From: Vespula vulgaris
Taxonomy: Eukaryota > Arthropoda > Insecta > Hymenoptera > Vespidae
Length of the DNA: 64,000 nucleotides
Assembly: GCF_905475345.1 (NCBI RefSeq)
Contig: NC_066592.1
Location: 8,899,501 to 8,963,500 of the forward strand
Direction of reading: 5' to 3'
Below the pieces are notes generated by a model that was not told the DNA's origin, did no database searches, and saw only the letters and a program-made list of their open reading frames with translations. The position numbers and the translations under genes were made by a program. Below are positions 49,795 to 62,479 of the stretch, in pieces (position 1 is the first letter of the stretch; every line of letters begins with the position of its first letter).

Positions 49795-51900
49795 GATTTT
49801 CTAAAATAAGCGCCCATTCCCGAATCTGAATTTCTGAGTTTTACGAGAATAAACTATTTTCGACGGAAGACGCTGGTTATAAAAAATCATAAGCTTCTCT
49901 TCCGTTGTTTTATTAAAAAGAGGTAATTTATTTTAATTTCATCGCTAACCATTATTTTTGATGTCCAAAGAATATAATAACACTGTCTTTGAGTAACGTG
50001 TAAAACATCTTTAACTCGGTATACGTAAGTCTAGATTTATTATCTTCGGCATATCATTTGTCGGAGTATGAACGTAATTTGTTTATCTTGATTGGTGTTA
50101 AACCCTTCACTGTAGCTGGGCGTTTGACTTCAGTGAGACGTCAATTAGTAATTCTGAAGTAACCGGCAAAACGGTTGATTTTTTATCAATAATTAACCCA
50201 TTACTTTCAATATTGGACCTATACTCGATGGAGAATTGTTTAATTGCTAATAGCACTTTTTCAGTTCCACACCTGGTATTAGTACTTTCCTTGAAGCAGA
50301 TATATCGAATACTCTACTAATTTTGAATAAGAAGTGGGCAGTCTGCTTTTGTTTATTTCTTCTAAGTTGCTCATTTTCGACACTGTTCACTTCATTTAAA
50401 CGAAATCATTTGTCTACGAGTTTCGTGATTGACTTTGAAAGATCTCCTTCTTTCAACAATTTTGTAAATTAGTTTTTAGCATAAATTAAGTTCTCGTCTC
50501 ATAAATATTTGAAGACAAACTGTGTTTAATCCGTGATCACCATCGATGGTTTGAATATGAAAATGAAATTTTTTCGCGGGACACGAGGTCGCGAGTCGAA
50601 ATCGAGCTTCGACTTCACGAATCACGAACTGGACTCTTTTCATTATATACATATTGTAGAGTAAAGTTGGCTGTATTTTTATTTGACAATTCATTATTTA
50701 TTTCACGATGCAACGTCTCTCTGGAATTTATACTAATAACAGTCCATTTTGCTACCTATAAATTTTGCAATATAGGAGAATAATTCACATTATTATCGAC
50801 GTCACATGTAGAACTGGACGCGTTGACTAAATCGCGATAAATTACCAATTCTACTTCATAAACAATGCCAGTGCTTTGCCTTCTCTGTAAGTGGTTAATC
50901 TCAAATTGGCTTTGTTTCATCCCTTTAGTATTACCCGCAATTTCTACATTTTCTATGATGGCCGAAAACATGGTAAGGCTCATTACAAATATCTTTCTGC
51001 AATTCCTCCACGTTACTATATAGTTATTTTTGCAATTCCTCCACGTTACTATATACTATGAAGTTGATTTTTGGCCCTTACGATGTTTAATTGCTGCCGT
51101 AACAGTAGTTCGTAAACGTTTTAAATTTCACTGCATGATGGTAGGTATTCCACTATATGACGATACCGTAATTTTTATTTAAACAAAGAACCTCCAAACG
51201 GCTATTATAATTTCGTAATGTATAATTGTGAAATTGCTGTCCCCATTCCCGATCAATTTGATATATTTAAGACCATGAATATCGACGTTTCAGTATATCA
51301 TGTTCCGAATAGCAACGTTTATCAACGTTTTAATGTACCATTAGATGTGGGTAAAACAATCCTCTATTATCGCGTTCTATTTCGCAATGTCGATTGATAT
51401 AAACATTTTTTACAACATTGATTGAAGAGCGACTTACACACGATTTACCTGTCGCAAAAAGAACCATATTTATTTCGAATCTCAATATATAAAATTTTTT
51501 GCTTACGAAACCGACGTTTGTGGTAATACCTAATATCGGATTATAACGAATTTTATACGATCTTTTGACCCCTTATCCATCAGCGACGACGGCGATACAA
51601 GAAATATAGTCGTATTCAACCTCTGCTTTCAGAGAAGCAATCGATGCCTTCTCTCGTGCAGATTAAAACTTCAGTTTATATGTCTTTATCACATAAATCT
51701 TCATATACAAATAGCGTGGTATTTTACTCGTGTAAAAGTATGGTATATTTATTACGACAGAAATGTTTTCTAATTGCGAATGTTCGCCATTTGTAGATTT
51801 ACGTATTACAAAACTAGTAAGTTTATTGTAAGTAACGCTTTGAATGATTGTAACTAAAAAATTGAATAAAAATAAATGCATTACGAACTAATGATACTAT
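49795..51900 (-). pseudogene. Repeat unit B: second copy of the unidentified gene fragment
   Basis: Starts directly at the PLE3 end with sequence matching 42469 in unit A. The minus-strand frames are 50756-50983 ('HLQRRQSTGIVYEVELVIYR', then 'TCDVDNNVN') and 50476-50694. Between them 'INSRETLHREINNELSNKN' matches 'INSGDTLNCEISDKLLSEA' in A. 51663-51881 begins with a hydrophobic 'MHLFLFNFLVTIIQSVTYN', which could be a signal peptide. That this is the true 5' end of the gene is only a guess. Stops and frame changes separate the pieces, so this is a pseudogene. Confidence 0.5.
50998..51058. repeat. 33-bp tandem duplication in unit B
   Basis: TGCAATTCCTCCACGTTAC begins at 50998 and again at 51031, with 25 identical bases in each copy. 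Confidence 0.85.
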
Positions 51901-52079
51901 CGTAATGTAGAAAGCTAAGGAAAAACTAAAACGGACAAAAAGAAAAAAAAGGTTCTTATTTGTCATTTTTTGTAGTTAGTATTAGATGTATCTACCGATG
52001 GATGGTTATGTGTTGAAATTATCAAGGACATAATTTGTTTTGAATTTGTGCGAAAAACCATCACGTAAGATGACATATT

Positions 52080-52510
52080 TTTTCTTCTGTAGATATAAGA
52101 AAGGTAAAAGCGATTATATACAAAAGAGATCAGTAAAATGGAAAGCTATATAATTATATACGTAGATAATATCTTAATAGCATCAAAAGGTACAAATGAT
52201 GTCACACGAGTAGAAAATGAGTTAGCTATTGAAATTATAAGGGATTAAAATAGTAATTTCTAGCAAGATATAGATACTTTATACTATTTCATAAGAGACC
52301 TAGGAAAATAGTACGATTGATATAATATATTGGGATAATAATGATATACATGCAGATATGATAACAAAGCTAGTTAACGTAATAAGACCGAAGAAATTCA
52401 TAAACCAAGATTAATTCAATAAACTGATAAGCGATTAGTTTTTAAACTTGAATTTTAATATAATTATAAATGTAATTGCGAAAAGGATAAATTAGTTCGT
52501 CAGGTTTGTT
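52080..52510 (+). mobile_element. Copia RT and RNase H remnant with 3' UTR/LTR start
   Basis: Plus strand: 'YIIIYVDNILIASK' (52140-52187) is the Copia RT catalytic region with Y-V-D-D changed to Y-V-D-N. The RNase H end 'NDIHADMITKLV' lies at about 52341-52376. The centre of the domain is deleted. The following noncoding 52415-52510 matches 9490-9600. Confidence 0.75.
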
Positions 52511-53343
52511 TACATCTATTCAATAAAGAATAACTAATAGAAATATATAGCCTTGAAGCCACAATTCCTAAATTATTATTGCCATTGTGTTTCACGTTAC
52601 TTATGAAATTTTTATGTTTTTAGCTACGTTTCTATGTGAAGATAACTATTATACAAATTTTTGAAAAATTTAACAATCTCAATATCTTTGACGCTTATTT
52701 TTATCGACATAAGGAGCTGAATACGTATTTCCTTATTTTGGCTGTAGAATCATTTGTTCAAGGCTTATTAAAATCATATCATACTTATAATAACATATCA
52801 TAATTATTTTAACAATACTATTAAATATATAATAATATAAATAATACATTATTTACAATATTGTTATCAGCTTATTATTATTATATCTTGAATTGTTGTA
52901 GGCAAATGGAAGAAAATTCTGCACCTAAGGTCAATTGAGTTTGTCAAGGGCATTAATGTCTGTGTATAAATCATACGTTTCGTTTGTCTTACAGAATACG
53001 TATTGACTTGGACTAGCTGTTCTGTAAAAATCGATTATCATGTATTCTCTTTGATATCTCGTTGTCAACTTAGATCTTCAATCCACGTGCTCCGACGTTG
53101 TGAAGGGAATGAATGTACCTAACGAGCACATTCACGGATATGATAAATCCAGAGAAGGGACATTTTTTAACACGTTATTATTTTATTATATTTCGTATCT
53201 ATCGTTGAAGTCACATTTTGAGCGATATGCATTTAAAGGCTATTCTGAAGTACGAATTCTCTATTAAAATCAATAATATTTCATTACATTAAATGCTGTC
53301 TGAAAGAAGAATGAAAAAGAAAAAAATATAACGAGAATACTAT
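52511..53343. other. Non-coding region
   Basis: No gene recognised. 52900-53200 is less AT-rich and precedes the gag remnant, so it may be that element's 5' leader or LTR. I cannot confirm this. Confidence 0.3.
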
Positions 53344-53720
53344 TTGGTAATGAAACAGTTGGTTGTTGTAGGAACGATTCAGGATGAGGCATTAAGAAAG
53401 CATGTATTCCATGTAATTACTGATGGCGAAAGAAAGAAACCTATCTTGTATGGAGCGAAAGAATTGCATGATTTTAAGGAACGTTTACAAGTTTATGAGG
53501 AAAATTTGAGAAGTAAACAAAGCGCAAATTCAAAAATGCTCGAGGAAATGCATAAATTCTCGAAAAGATCGGAGCTTCAAATTAAGACAATGCTATTTTA
53601 TAATTATGGCGATAATAGAATACTTGTCTAAAAATTGTAAGTCGCGAATATTGAAACCGAAATGCTTTAAATGCTATTAGTTCGGTCATATGTTCTTGAA
53701 TGTAATGCTCGCTGAGGGCT
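53344..53720 (+). mobile_element. LTR-retroelement gag remnant with two zinc-knuckle relics
   Basis: The frame at 53344-53631 reads 'LYGAKELHDFKERLQVYEE', typical of the gag C-terminus of insect LTR elements, followed by a knuckle relic 'FYNYGDNR' where cysteines have become tyrosines. After a frameshift, 'CFKCY' and 'FGHMF' form a second C-x2-C-x4-H knuckle with a stop inside (about 53660-53700). The element class is not certain. It is cut off by the mariner element at about 53755. Confidence 0.6.
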
Positions 53721-53754
53721 AGTATGGATCTGTCGATGTATTGATTGATTACAC

Positions 53755-54640
53755 TGTGTACAATTAAATTGATGGATAAGAAATGTCGGATTTTTATTTT
53801 TATATTTTTATATTAAAATCATATCTTTTCCTAGAAAATGTTTATTTAATCGAAATAGGCTCCATTTACTTCGATAAACTTTTCCCAATGAGTTTTTAAT
53901 GCTTTTCTTAAAAATGTTTTAGTTTTTTGAGTCAATAAATCCCGTTCTTCTTTTTTGAAGTATTTATTGCGTAAAAATAGTTCGAACTGTTTAAAGAAAT
54001 GATAGTACGTTAAAGGTCGGTTGGATGAATGCGGTGGATGTTGCAAAATTTCATACTTTAAATCAATCAATTTTATGATTATATGTTGCGATGTATGCGG
54101 TCGAACGTTGTCGTGAAGAAGTATGGGTGTACAATGGGCGTTCGATTTTTAATTTTTTCTACATTTGATCAATGTATTGTCGTTCTGCCGATCAGTAATG
54201 CCGAGTTCGTTCCTCAGTTCGTAGATATGAATAATGAATCTTTCCACTCACATTTCACGAAATTATCATTAAAATTTTACATAGGCAAAGTGATGATTTC
54301 GGAGCATGAGCAAGTGTCACATCTCTGTCAAGCTATCGAACAGACCTTTCTTTATTATTATCAAAAATATGGATTTTTGATAATAATAAAGAAAGGTCTG
54401 TTCGATGGCTGTCATGATGTGTCATGGGACACATTCGTTTAATCAATTAAGCTTATATTGATCAATCAATTCACGCGGTATCTATTTATTCATTTTTTGA
54501 TTCTTCCAATAGCGGGATGGTATCCTTCATTCTGACAGAAGGTTGTTTTATTGTTACACTTGGATTCACTTCCATCAATGATTTCAAATCATCATTATCC
54601 ACAAACAACTTTGATCTTCCACACAGTTCATTTTAGTAGT
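53755..54640 (-). mobile_element. mariner transposon remnant with internal inverted duplication
   Basis: Minus strand: an N-terminal helix-turn-helix piece 'DDLKSLMEVNPS' (about 54560-54600), 'FDNNKERSVR' then 'LDRDVTLAHAPKS' (54290-54370), 'KIHYSYL', the second catalytic motif 'HDNVRPHTSQH' (54085-54120), and the C-terminus 'HWEKFIEVNGAYFD' ending at 53846. The third catalytic Asp (SPTDYHFF in active mariners) reads 'LTYYHFF', so it is lost. A terminal repeat is likely at 53760-53800 (AAGAAATGTCGGATTTT). The part carrying the first catalytic Asp is deleted and replaced by a perfect inverted duplication (54335-54406). Confidence 0.82.
54335..54406. repeat. Perfect 34-bp inverted repeat, 4-bp spacer
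   Basis: 54335-54368 and 54373-54406 are exact reverse complements, separated by ATGG. The left arm corresponds to normal mariner coding sequence on the minus strand, and the right arm is the extra, inverted copy. Confidence 0.95.
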
Positions 54641-54756
54641 GATAAATCTCTAGAATGAAATTTCCCTCTCCTTTACAGTGTCCTGCCCAGATACCTGGTT
54701 TATGGTGTGTGTGGTTATCGCAGCATTATTGCCTAGTTTAAACTCGTATAGAAAAA

Positions 54757-56030
54757 TTAAACGCTATCAATAAAGTTTGTTCTAGTACAAAATTCAACAT
54801 AAATAGTTGGAATAAACACTTGCGATGAAATTTTTTGTGGCGAAGTAATCATAATTTTTGGGCATTTTTTCATTTCATGAGTTGATTTTCTCAATAAGTT
54901 CTCACGTGGAGAAATGTAATCCTCAATTTTACCTTCACGACATTTCGTTGAATACGAAACTATTTTCATTCTAAAATCGGGAATTTCAATGTTTCTGCGA
55001 ATTATCTGTTCGAATAATAACATAGCATTTACAATGCATGTATTTAATAACAGTTCTACTGCTAATTTCCTGTATCACTTTGTGGTCTACACAGTGGTGA
55101 ACTATATGCGATCATTTGGTGAGATGAATCGATTGAAGATTTCCCTAATTTTTATTCCACAACTATTTTTGGATTTTTATATATATAAGATATTTTATGT
55201 ACAATAGCCATTTTGCCGAATGTTTCGTAAAGAACAACAATACATCACCCTTTTTCTTACATTTTAAGACTTTCACTTTTTTTCTATTTTACCAAGGCAT
55301 AACATCTCCACGTTTTAATTTTTGAAATACTACTTCTTGCGGATTTTTTCGTCAATTTTTTCCATAGAATAACCACTAAACGCGTATGTATTGGGATTAA
55401 TTTTTTCGCCAGATCAACACTTGTATACCAATTATCTTTGCCAGATATATCCTTGCAAAACGACATTACAATTTTCCCCGCTTATATTTGAAAGGAACAA
55501 GTGTATTCTGCGCTACCACATAATTTATAATTTTTTATTTCGTATCTATGACATTTTTGTTTGATCAAATATTATCGAAATTTTCTTCAGTCTTGAGATG
55601 GTTTTAATGATTCATTTGGATTGTAATAATGGATGTATTCTGGATGTAATCTGGATGTAATAATAATCATCTAGATGTCAATAATACGAATAATTTTAAA
55701 TAATCTATTATTAGGATCGTTTTCTTCATCTTTACTAAAATTAATAAACTGCAGAAGTGATTCAAATTGATTTCTAGATATCACTGTACTTGTACATGTC
55801 TTCTTCTATCCTTCATTTCTACTTTTATAAATGAAATTTATGTAATCGCACTAGTTCAATCCATATAATAAGAGCAAAATATTGTTTTATTTCATTAGGA
55901 TTTGTTTCAGACCATTCATCTAGTCGATGTAGCTGCTCTTCTGATATTATTTGCGCAGCATATAGGTTCATTTGTTTCTCGCTATCTTTAGTACCTCTTG
56001 TAACCAACGTTATAATTGCCTTCAATATGA
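54757..56030 (-). mobile_element. piggyBac-like element PLE4
   Basis: Minus strand: N-terminal part 'MNLYAAQIISEEQLHRLDEW' and 'PNEIKQYFALIIWIELVRL' (55825-56025), second catalytic box 'KDNWYTSVDLAKKLI' (55400-55440), 'HQMIAYSSP' (about 55100), 'AVELLLNTCIVNAMLLFEQI' (about 55000-55060) and the tail at 54757-54960. The segment with the first catalytic Asp (about 55500-55820) is largely unreadable. The N-terminal frame runs straight into unit C sequence at its right edge. No TTAA end is clear on either side. Confidence 0.8.
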
Positions 56031-57990
56031 AGCCTATACTACAAACGCAAACAAGTTGTATTTTCTCTATATAACATTTACATTCTTAATAGAAATCTGA
56101 ATAATATTTCATAACGACTAATTATGTTTACATAATGCATATTCGAAATATTAGTATATATGTTAGCATGCATTATTCTTGTCTCGAAAAAAATCTAAGA
56201 AATTAACTTTTATTTTGTCCTCATCTACATATCGACATGTTAAAATATATCTAATTTTGACAATAGATATGTATATCCGAATCTCATCGATTATTATTTC
56301 ATTCTGTAATAAGTACAAAATTGTTATACAAATCGTGTAATAACATTTTTTGTTAATGTTACAATTTTTGTTTTTTAAGGCTACTCATTTTCATTTTGTA
56401 GACACTTTATTATTTAGGAAACAACAATTGCTAATTATAAGTACGTTGTGCTTATAAAATACGGGTCAATTCTCGAATCAGGTAAAAAGCACTCAAGATA
56501 AAAAACCGTAAATTTATTTTCTATTTCTGCTGACAAAAAGTGGTCTTTTTTTCGATCTTAAGGACAACCATTTCTTATGGTGTCTAAGCAATAAAATAAT
56601 GTTTTTGTCTTTACGTCATGAATAAAAGATTTTGCAAATGGTACATGTATTTATCAAAGTCTTTTATGTTCGGCATTTCATTTTATCTATATGCATGAAT
56701 GTAATTTTTTTAAGTTCCTTTCATTGATTTTTAACCCTTCACTGAAGTTGGGCATTTGACTTCAACGATGATTTTTATCAATAATCAGACCACTACCTTC
56801 AATATCGAGCTTGTATTCGATGGAATGAAATTACTTGTTCGTTAATTTCGCGTTCGGTTTTGAAGGGGTCTTTTCTTTTCAAAAATTTTACAAAGTAATT
56901 TCTAGCATAGATTAAGTTCTCATTACAAACATCATATGTCTGAGGGCAAGACGCGTTTGCTGCATAATCACCGTCGATATTTTCAGTATAAAATTTCTTT
57001 GCGGGATGTAGACGATTTCTTCCTCTTTGAGAAAAGCGAACTTGGTTTTTTTTTTTTTTACGTATATATTATAAAATAAAGTTGCTCATATCTTTACTGG
57101 ATAATTTATTATTTATTTCACGATGCAACACACTACCGGAATTCTTACTAATGAGAGCATCTTTACATCGAGTTTGAACCGCATCTTTACATTGTTTATG
57201 AACCGCATGGGGAAAAGTTGACTCTTTTGCTACCTATAAATTTGACAATATAAAAATTCTATAATTCTGCCACATCATTATTGACGTGTTATATTAAACC
57301 GAATGCGTTAACTGCAATACAATGCATTGCCAATTGTATTTCATAAAAAATATCGGTTAATATCCACCGTGGGTGATTAGTTTTTGCTTTACTACACAAT
57401 GATATCCGCAATCTTTACATTTCACATGGAGGCCGAAAACAGTACGACGTGTTGTGAATATTTTTCTACAATTTCTCCAGATTGACGATGCAAGGAATAT
57501 CGTCATAATCGATTTCTTCTTTTAGACGAATAATTACCTTAGCAACTTCTGATTAACCTGTACGCCATATACCGGAAAGTTTCAGATACTTTCAAATACA
57601 ATAGCATAGTATATACCCATGTAATATTTGAGAAGCATGGTATATATGTAAATATTATTTCGGATATCATGCAGGCGTTAATATTTGAACTTTTTCCCAA
57701 TGTATCTTCAGTCTTAATATTCATATCAAATCTCATATACTACGTTTTAATTTTATGATGTTAACAAAACTATTGTAGCATTCTGAAACTCGATACATGT
57801 CTACAACTATACAAGAAAAAGGAACATGCACTTTTATAGAACGAATGGTATTTATAACTATATGCAATATTCACTATTCGAAAGCCTGACAATTGAAATG
57901 AATTTTTATCATTATTTGTAATTACGTTCAATTTGCAGAAGACATGGAAAGGAATTAAAAATATTCACACTTATTACCTGTGCAGATTCC
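56010..57990 (-). pseudogene. Repeat unit C: third copy of the unidentified gene fragment
   Basis: Aligns with unit A from 42030 over about 500 bp (for example CATAATGCATATTCGAAATAT at 42163 and 56133) and again at 56850-57370 and 57697-57770. The minus-strand pieces include 'SGSVLHREINNKLSSKDMSN' (about 57090-57150), homologous to the A and B blocks, and 'IEYKLDIEGSGLIIDKN' (about 56780-56825), which matches 'IEYRSNIESNGLIIDKK' in unit B. A minus-strand frame at 57539-57736 is open but unassigned. All pieces are separated by stops. Confidence 0.5.
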
Positions 57991-58275
57991 AAAAATGGAT
58001 TCTGTGAAATTACACTGTAGATGTACGATTTGCTAGGTAGACTTGTATCTATTTTCTTGAAATATATCTTTTCTCTTCTTTTTATAATAATTTTTTAACT
58101 TTGAATAGTTCATACGTGTAATTAACATTTCTTTTTTTGACATACATAAGTTTCGTGTAGATTTTCCTGCTTGTCACCGGTATTTTTCGAAAGATCGTAA
58201 GACGTCTTATTTTCCTAATTTCTACATTTTTAATCCTGTCCTTCCATTTTTGCGAAATTTAGAGAATGTAAATAA

Positions 58276-58312
58276 ATGTGATTCATTCTTATTATATATA
58301 TATATATATATA
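58276..58312. repeat. (TA)n microsatellite
   Basis: Short TA run ending in TATGTTTATT. Confidence 0.85.
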
Positions 58313-58339
58313 TGTTTATTATTTGTGTGAATATTCAAT

Positions 58340-60040
58340 ACTTTTTTCTTAAATGGTAAGCGGCAAAACAATCTCAGAAATGTAAAGAAACTTTACATGA
58401 TTTACATAGTAAATTTCCCTTGCTTATTTTATTTACATAATACGCGCTGCATGTTCTTTTGTGTTTATAAGTTTGAGTAATTTGTGTCAATTAGTATTGC
58501 TTTAGCTGCCCGGAAAGTTTGTCAGTCCAATTACGATGTGAAGCACGATGTGTTGTTGCAGAGATTTACAAGTTTTTCTCAGTATTGGGTAAATTATCCT
58601 TTAACGAAATTTCAGATATTTTCAATAAGAAATCACTAAAACGTAGATTTTTGGTTCTTACACTAAAGTGTTGATATATTTCGAACAAATTGAATAGAGC
58701 ACTCTGGAAAGGTATAAAGCCTTTTTTTTACCATTTCATATTTTTTCTATAATAATTAGGAATACTTAAGAAATTGAAAAGTTTGATCCACTCCTTTCAT
58801 GTACTTGTTGTAATCGAGTTTGGAAAATATTCAGTTAAAAATTCTTTAATTTAGTCGGAAATCCTAATTTTGAGACATATTCTCGCAGTTTCCGATTTTT
58901 TTCCTAAGTAAATTCTCCGCGAGTTCAACGCTGTTGTAATAATTTTTCATCTACAAATGATACCAATTTAAAAAAATATGTCAGTAATTCCATATTTCAG
59001 CGTACTCTTTAAGGTCTGTCTAATATCCGAGTATATTTTGAAGCATGAAATATATTCCACGGTGGAATCACATAACGTTCAGATGAGGATACCATATTTA
59101 GTAATTTGCGAAGGACTATATAAACTACGAAACTCATTTATTCATGATATTGTATCATACCTTTGTCGATGAAAATGTTTTGCCTAAGATTAAAGGTTTC
59201 GCAAAATTTTTTTGAGAAATAATCTATTATGGATTGCACCTTAAAGAGCCAATCAGTATTGTTGGGCATACTGTTGTTATCGGAAAAATGTAAAACTGAT
59301 AATATTTCTGTAATTCTATTATGAGTCATAATTTCACGAAATATTGAAGTTTCCAGTAACGAATTCGTTGACGAATAAATTGTTCATCCTCGGATTTTTT
59401 ATCAATCCCATAAGAATCGCTAAGGCAACCTACCTTTAAGTTCCCGTGTAGTAACTTTGAAAAATAATATAAAAATAAAAAAAAATAAAAAACTTTTTTA
59501 TATTGTTTACTCTTATTAGAATTCTGTGTGTATGTTTCCATGCTAATAAGTTCAATCAATTCCGATTCAATAAATAAATCTGCGAAGTCTTCCACGTTTT
59601 GTACCTCTTTGGAGAATACATTAGGTTCTGTAGAGTCTTCGAATTTCTTATTGTTTTTCAGTAAATCAAAATCTTATCACTTTATATCGTTATCTTCATC
59701 CGATTCTTCTATGTCACTTGGTAACACATTTTATGGTGCGAAGTCGGATCAGTTCGGGTTTTGGAGCCATGAAGATGTTCTGGCTTTGTTCCTTATCTGA
59801 ATATGTATCCCAAAATTTAATAGGAACATCAGATAAATTATTATCCAGTTTACTTCTTCGTTTGCTATTATCAGAGAGTAGAATTTCTTGTTTTATTAAA
59901 AAGTTAGAAACAAGAAAATGTGTTAATATGATCGTATTGCAAACTGTAATTAATTGTTGCCTTGTGTAGAACACTACCAGTATGTTATAGGCATTTATGC
60001 GATAGCTTCGCAGATTCCAACGTGGTCTTACCAGCATCTG
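58340..60040 (-). mobile_element. piggyBac-like element PLE6, almost full-length transposase
   Basis: The most complete piggyBac copy here. Minus strand in order: acidic N-terminus (59714-60037), 'GNLKVGCLSDSYG' (59326-59595), 'MTHNRITEILSVLHFSDNN', first catalytic box 'IFIDKGMI' (Asp kept, next Glu lost, 59138-59329), 'KYGILIRTLCDS' (about 59070-59110), second box relic 'YMKNYYNSVELAENLL' (Asp changed to Lys or shifted, about 58910-58950), 'YNKYMKGVDQ' (about 58800), 'ALFNLFEIYQHFSVRTKNLR' (about 58650-58700), 'DKLSGQLKQY' and the zinc-binding tail 'LLCKSCKVSLHF' then 'DCFAAYHLRKK' ending near 58340. A deletion lies between the second box and 'YNKYMKG'. Frameshifted and inactive. Confidence 0.86.
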
Positions 60041-61059
60041 TGTGAAAATTTTCGTGTGGCATCAACGTAGTGTCACCGGATGGTATAGACCAATGAATTG
60101 CGCCTGTTTTTTCTTGTCAGATTTCCTTTTTTTGCTGGCATTTTTAAATCATTCGTGAGACAAAACTATTGTGAGTTCGACGCTTCGACTATTACAATAA
60201 GGAAATAATATAGGATGTATTATAAAAGGAACAAGAAGTATAACAAAAGATATAGTAAACGATATATAATAAATGATTATTAAAATATTGCAAAAATTCG
60301 CAAAAGATCGACTATTTTTTATCTAGGTAACATTATTCGCTGTTTAATTTATCGGTGAACCATTTTAATTTATCGCGACCATGAGTACCGTACGAAAAGG
60401 ATTAATAACTACCGCAAACAAATAATCGCCAGCCGAAAAACACAGTTTTAACTGGCATAGAGACTATAAGGCACCGGAAATCTGATCTCCCACATTCATA
60501 AAATTCATAACAAACCAGATTTGTAATTTTTATTTTGATAATATTGATTTTTACGAATTATAACGTGCAACATCGTATTTTCATTTATTTAACAACACAT
60601 CGATGTTCGACAATAAAAATAATTTCATTACAGAACTGTGCGTCGAGTTCAGTTATCTTTCTCCGAAGTTCATCATATTTCTTTAATGTCTATCATTGAT
60701 CTTTACTTGGAATGTCTGTTACGTTCTCATAAATTTAGATTGTTATTGTGTAGAGATAGAGAGTTCTGCTGAAGGAATATGAATCTAATTGATCAGAATG
60801 AAAGGAGAGGTCTTTTCTCACACATATTTTCTGCTCTGTCTTGTTGAAACAGTCAGACATACTAATTATATCAAGTGACGATAATGACTAGATTAGTAGA
60901 TAATAAATAAGATCTATCAGGAACAAATGAGACAGAGCAAACGATGAATTCAATGTCAAATCATGAATATAGTTCCGGATTTCTAGCTATTAACATAATG
61001 AAAAAATATTCTTCAATACTAAGTTCTCTTTATTCTCAATATAAATTCGATGTCGAAAT
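60041..61059. other. Spacer, nothing recognised
   Basis: No frame longer than background. 60041-60150 may still be the 5' leader of PLE6. Confidence 0.4.
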
Positions 61060-62460
61060 AAATTTTAAGGTTTATTAATTTTTTAGTCAGAATTTAAATA
61101 AATTCCGAGGTAAATTGCTTTTCCCTCAGAATTTTCAGAAATAGTATCTTTGTCACTTGAATCACTTTTATTGTCATTCTCGCTATCATTATTTTGTAAT
61201 GATAACATTTCTAATACATTCTCCATTAAACTGCCTTTATCTCAGTAGGGTTTCTGAACCTTTGATGTGTGCTGACAGTATTTCTTGCAGCTATCTGATA
61301 TGATAAATTTATTTGGATCAGCTAATCTATCAGTCAATTCATTACGTGTTAAAGTAGAAGGATTTCGTTCCATTTCTGTCTATAGTAGTTCGATGGGGTT
61401 TAGCTTACACATACACGGAGGTACTCTTAAAACGTTATGACCATGCAGTTTTATGAACTGCTACATTGGCTATAAATATTTTTTCATTATTTTTATTTCG
61501 ATTTATCAGGGCAAATAATTGATATTTTTTCGTATTTTATAAATGAGGGACTTTATTTTTTAAGAGTCTTTTAATCATGTCTTTCTTTGCAGTATATTGC
61601 TTTATTAACTTCAGTCAGGTGATACGACGGTATATTATCTATCACTAGAATTCTATCACAGAATTAACTGGGATCTTTGGAATTAAATTTTCTTATATCT
61701 ATTTTCCAAACTTCTACGTATTCATTTGGCTATATTAGTCGCCAATTATAGTATTTGTTTTAAAAATTAATTTAGCTCCATCCATAAATCCATGTTCTCC
61801 TTCATCGTGGACTACTATATAACAATGAAAGATACTTGTATTTTTTAAAACATCAAACATTTTCTTCGTTCGTCTATATTTATCGAAACTAAATAGAGCA
61901 TTGTTTATTAACTAGCGTATTCTTCGTCAATATATATCATATTTCTATTCTGAGATCTGCAATAATCAATCGTTTTTATATATTTCCCTCGCTACGGAAA
62001 TACAAATATTTGGCCTGTTTCTTAAAATTTTACAGATACTGTTATTATTCCTCCACTGCTTGAACAGTTTTTCAAGAATTTCTGGAGACTGTGTAGTTCT
62101 CACGGAAAATGTATTTTTTCCCGAATAGGTACTCGTAATTGAGACGTACTTGATAAAATTTTTTATTTAATGTAGTCATACATAATATTCCTTATTTTTA
62201 CTTTTTCATCTTCAAAAAAGTGAAATACCTTTTCCATTTTCCTTTATATTTTTTTCTTCTTATACAAATTTGGAACCTTCCTTCCGAATCTTACTAATCG
62301 ATTTAGTAGATAAATCAACATAGTCAATTGCATGAACATTGGTTTGCTGAATGTTATAAAGGAGTTGATGTACTCTATGATTTTTCATTGCTCCTTTTCA
62401 TGACCCGACACACAATGCTTAGAGTCTCGAATTGTGAGAATTGTGAGAACAATCCCATTT
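61060..62460 (-). mobile_element. IS630-type (DDE_3) transposase remnant
   Basis: Minus strand: N-terminal helix region 'DLSTKSISKIRKEGSKFV' (about 62270-62330), a linker, 'IYIDEEYAS' (first catalytic Asp, about 61920-61950), 'DGAKLIFKTNTIIGDYI' (about 61740-61795), 'LVIDNIPSYHL' (second Asp, 61620-61650), 'HGHNVLRVPP' and 'KLNPIEL' with the third acidic residue (61390-61450). An acidic tail 'DSENDNKSDSSDKD' follows (about 61150-61200). The layout matches IS630/Tc1-like DDE transposases that are common in ants and bees. Several frameshifts and stops are present, though all three acidic positions remain. Confidence 0.78.
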
Positions 62461-62479
62461 CATCTAGAAAGTAATGACG

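Noticed and set aside
54083..54442. 119-codon plus-strand frame.
   Set aside because: Antisense of mariner, and it runs through the inverted duplication.
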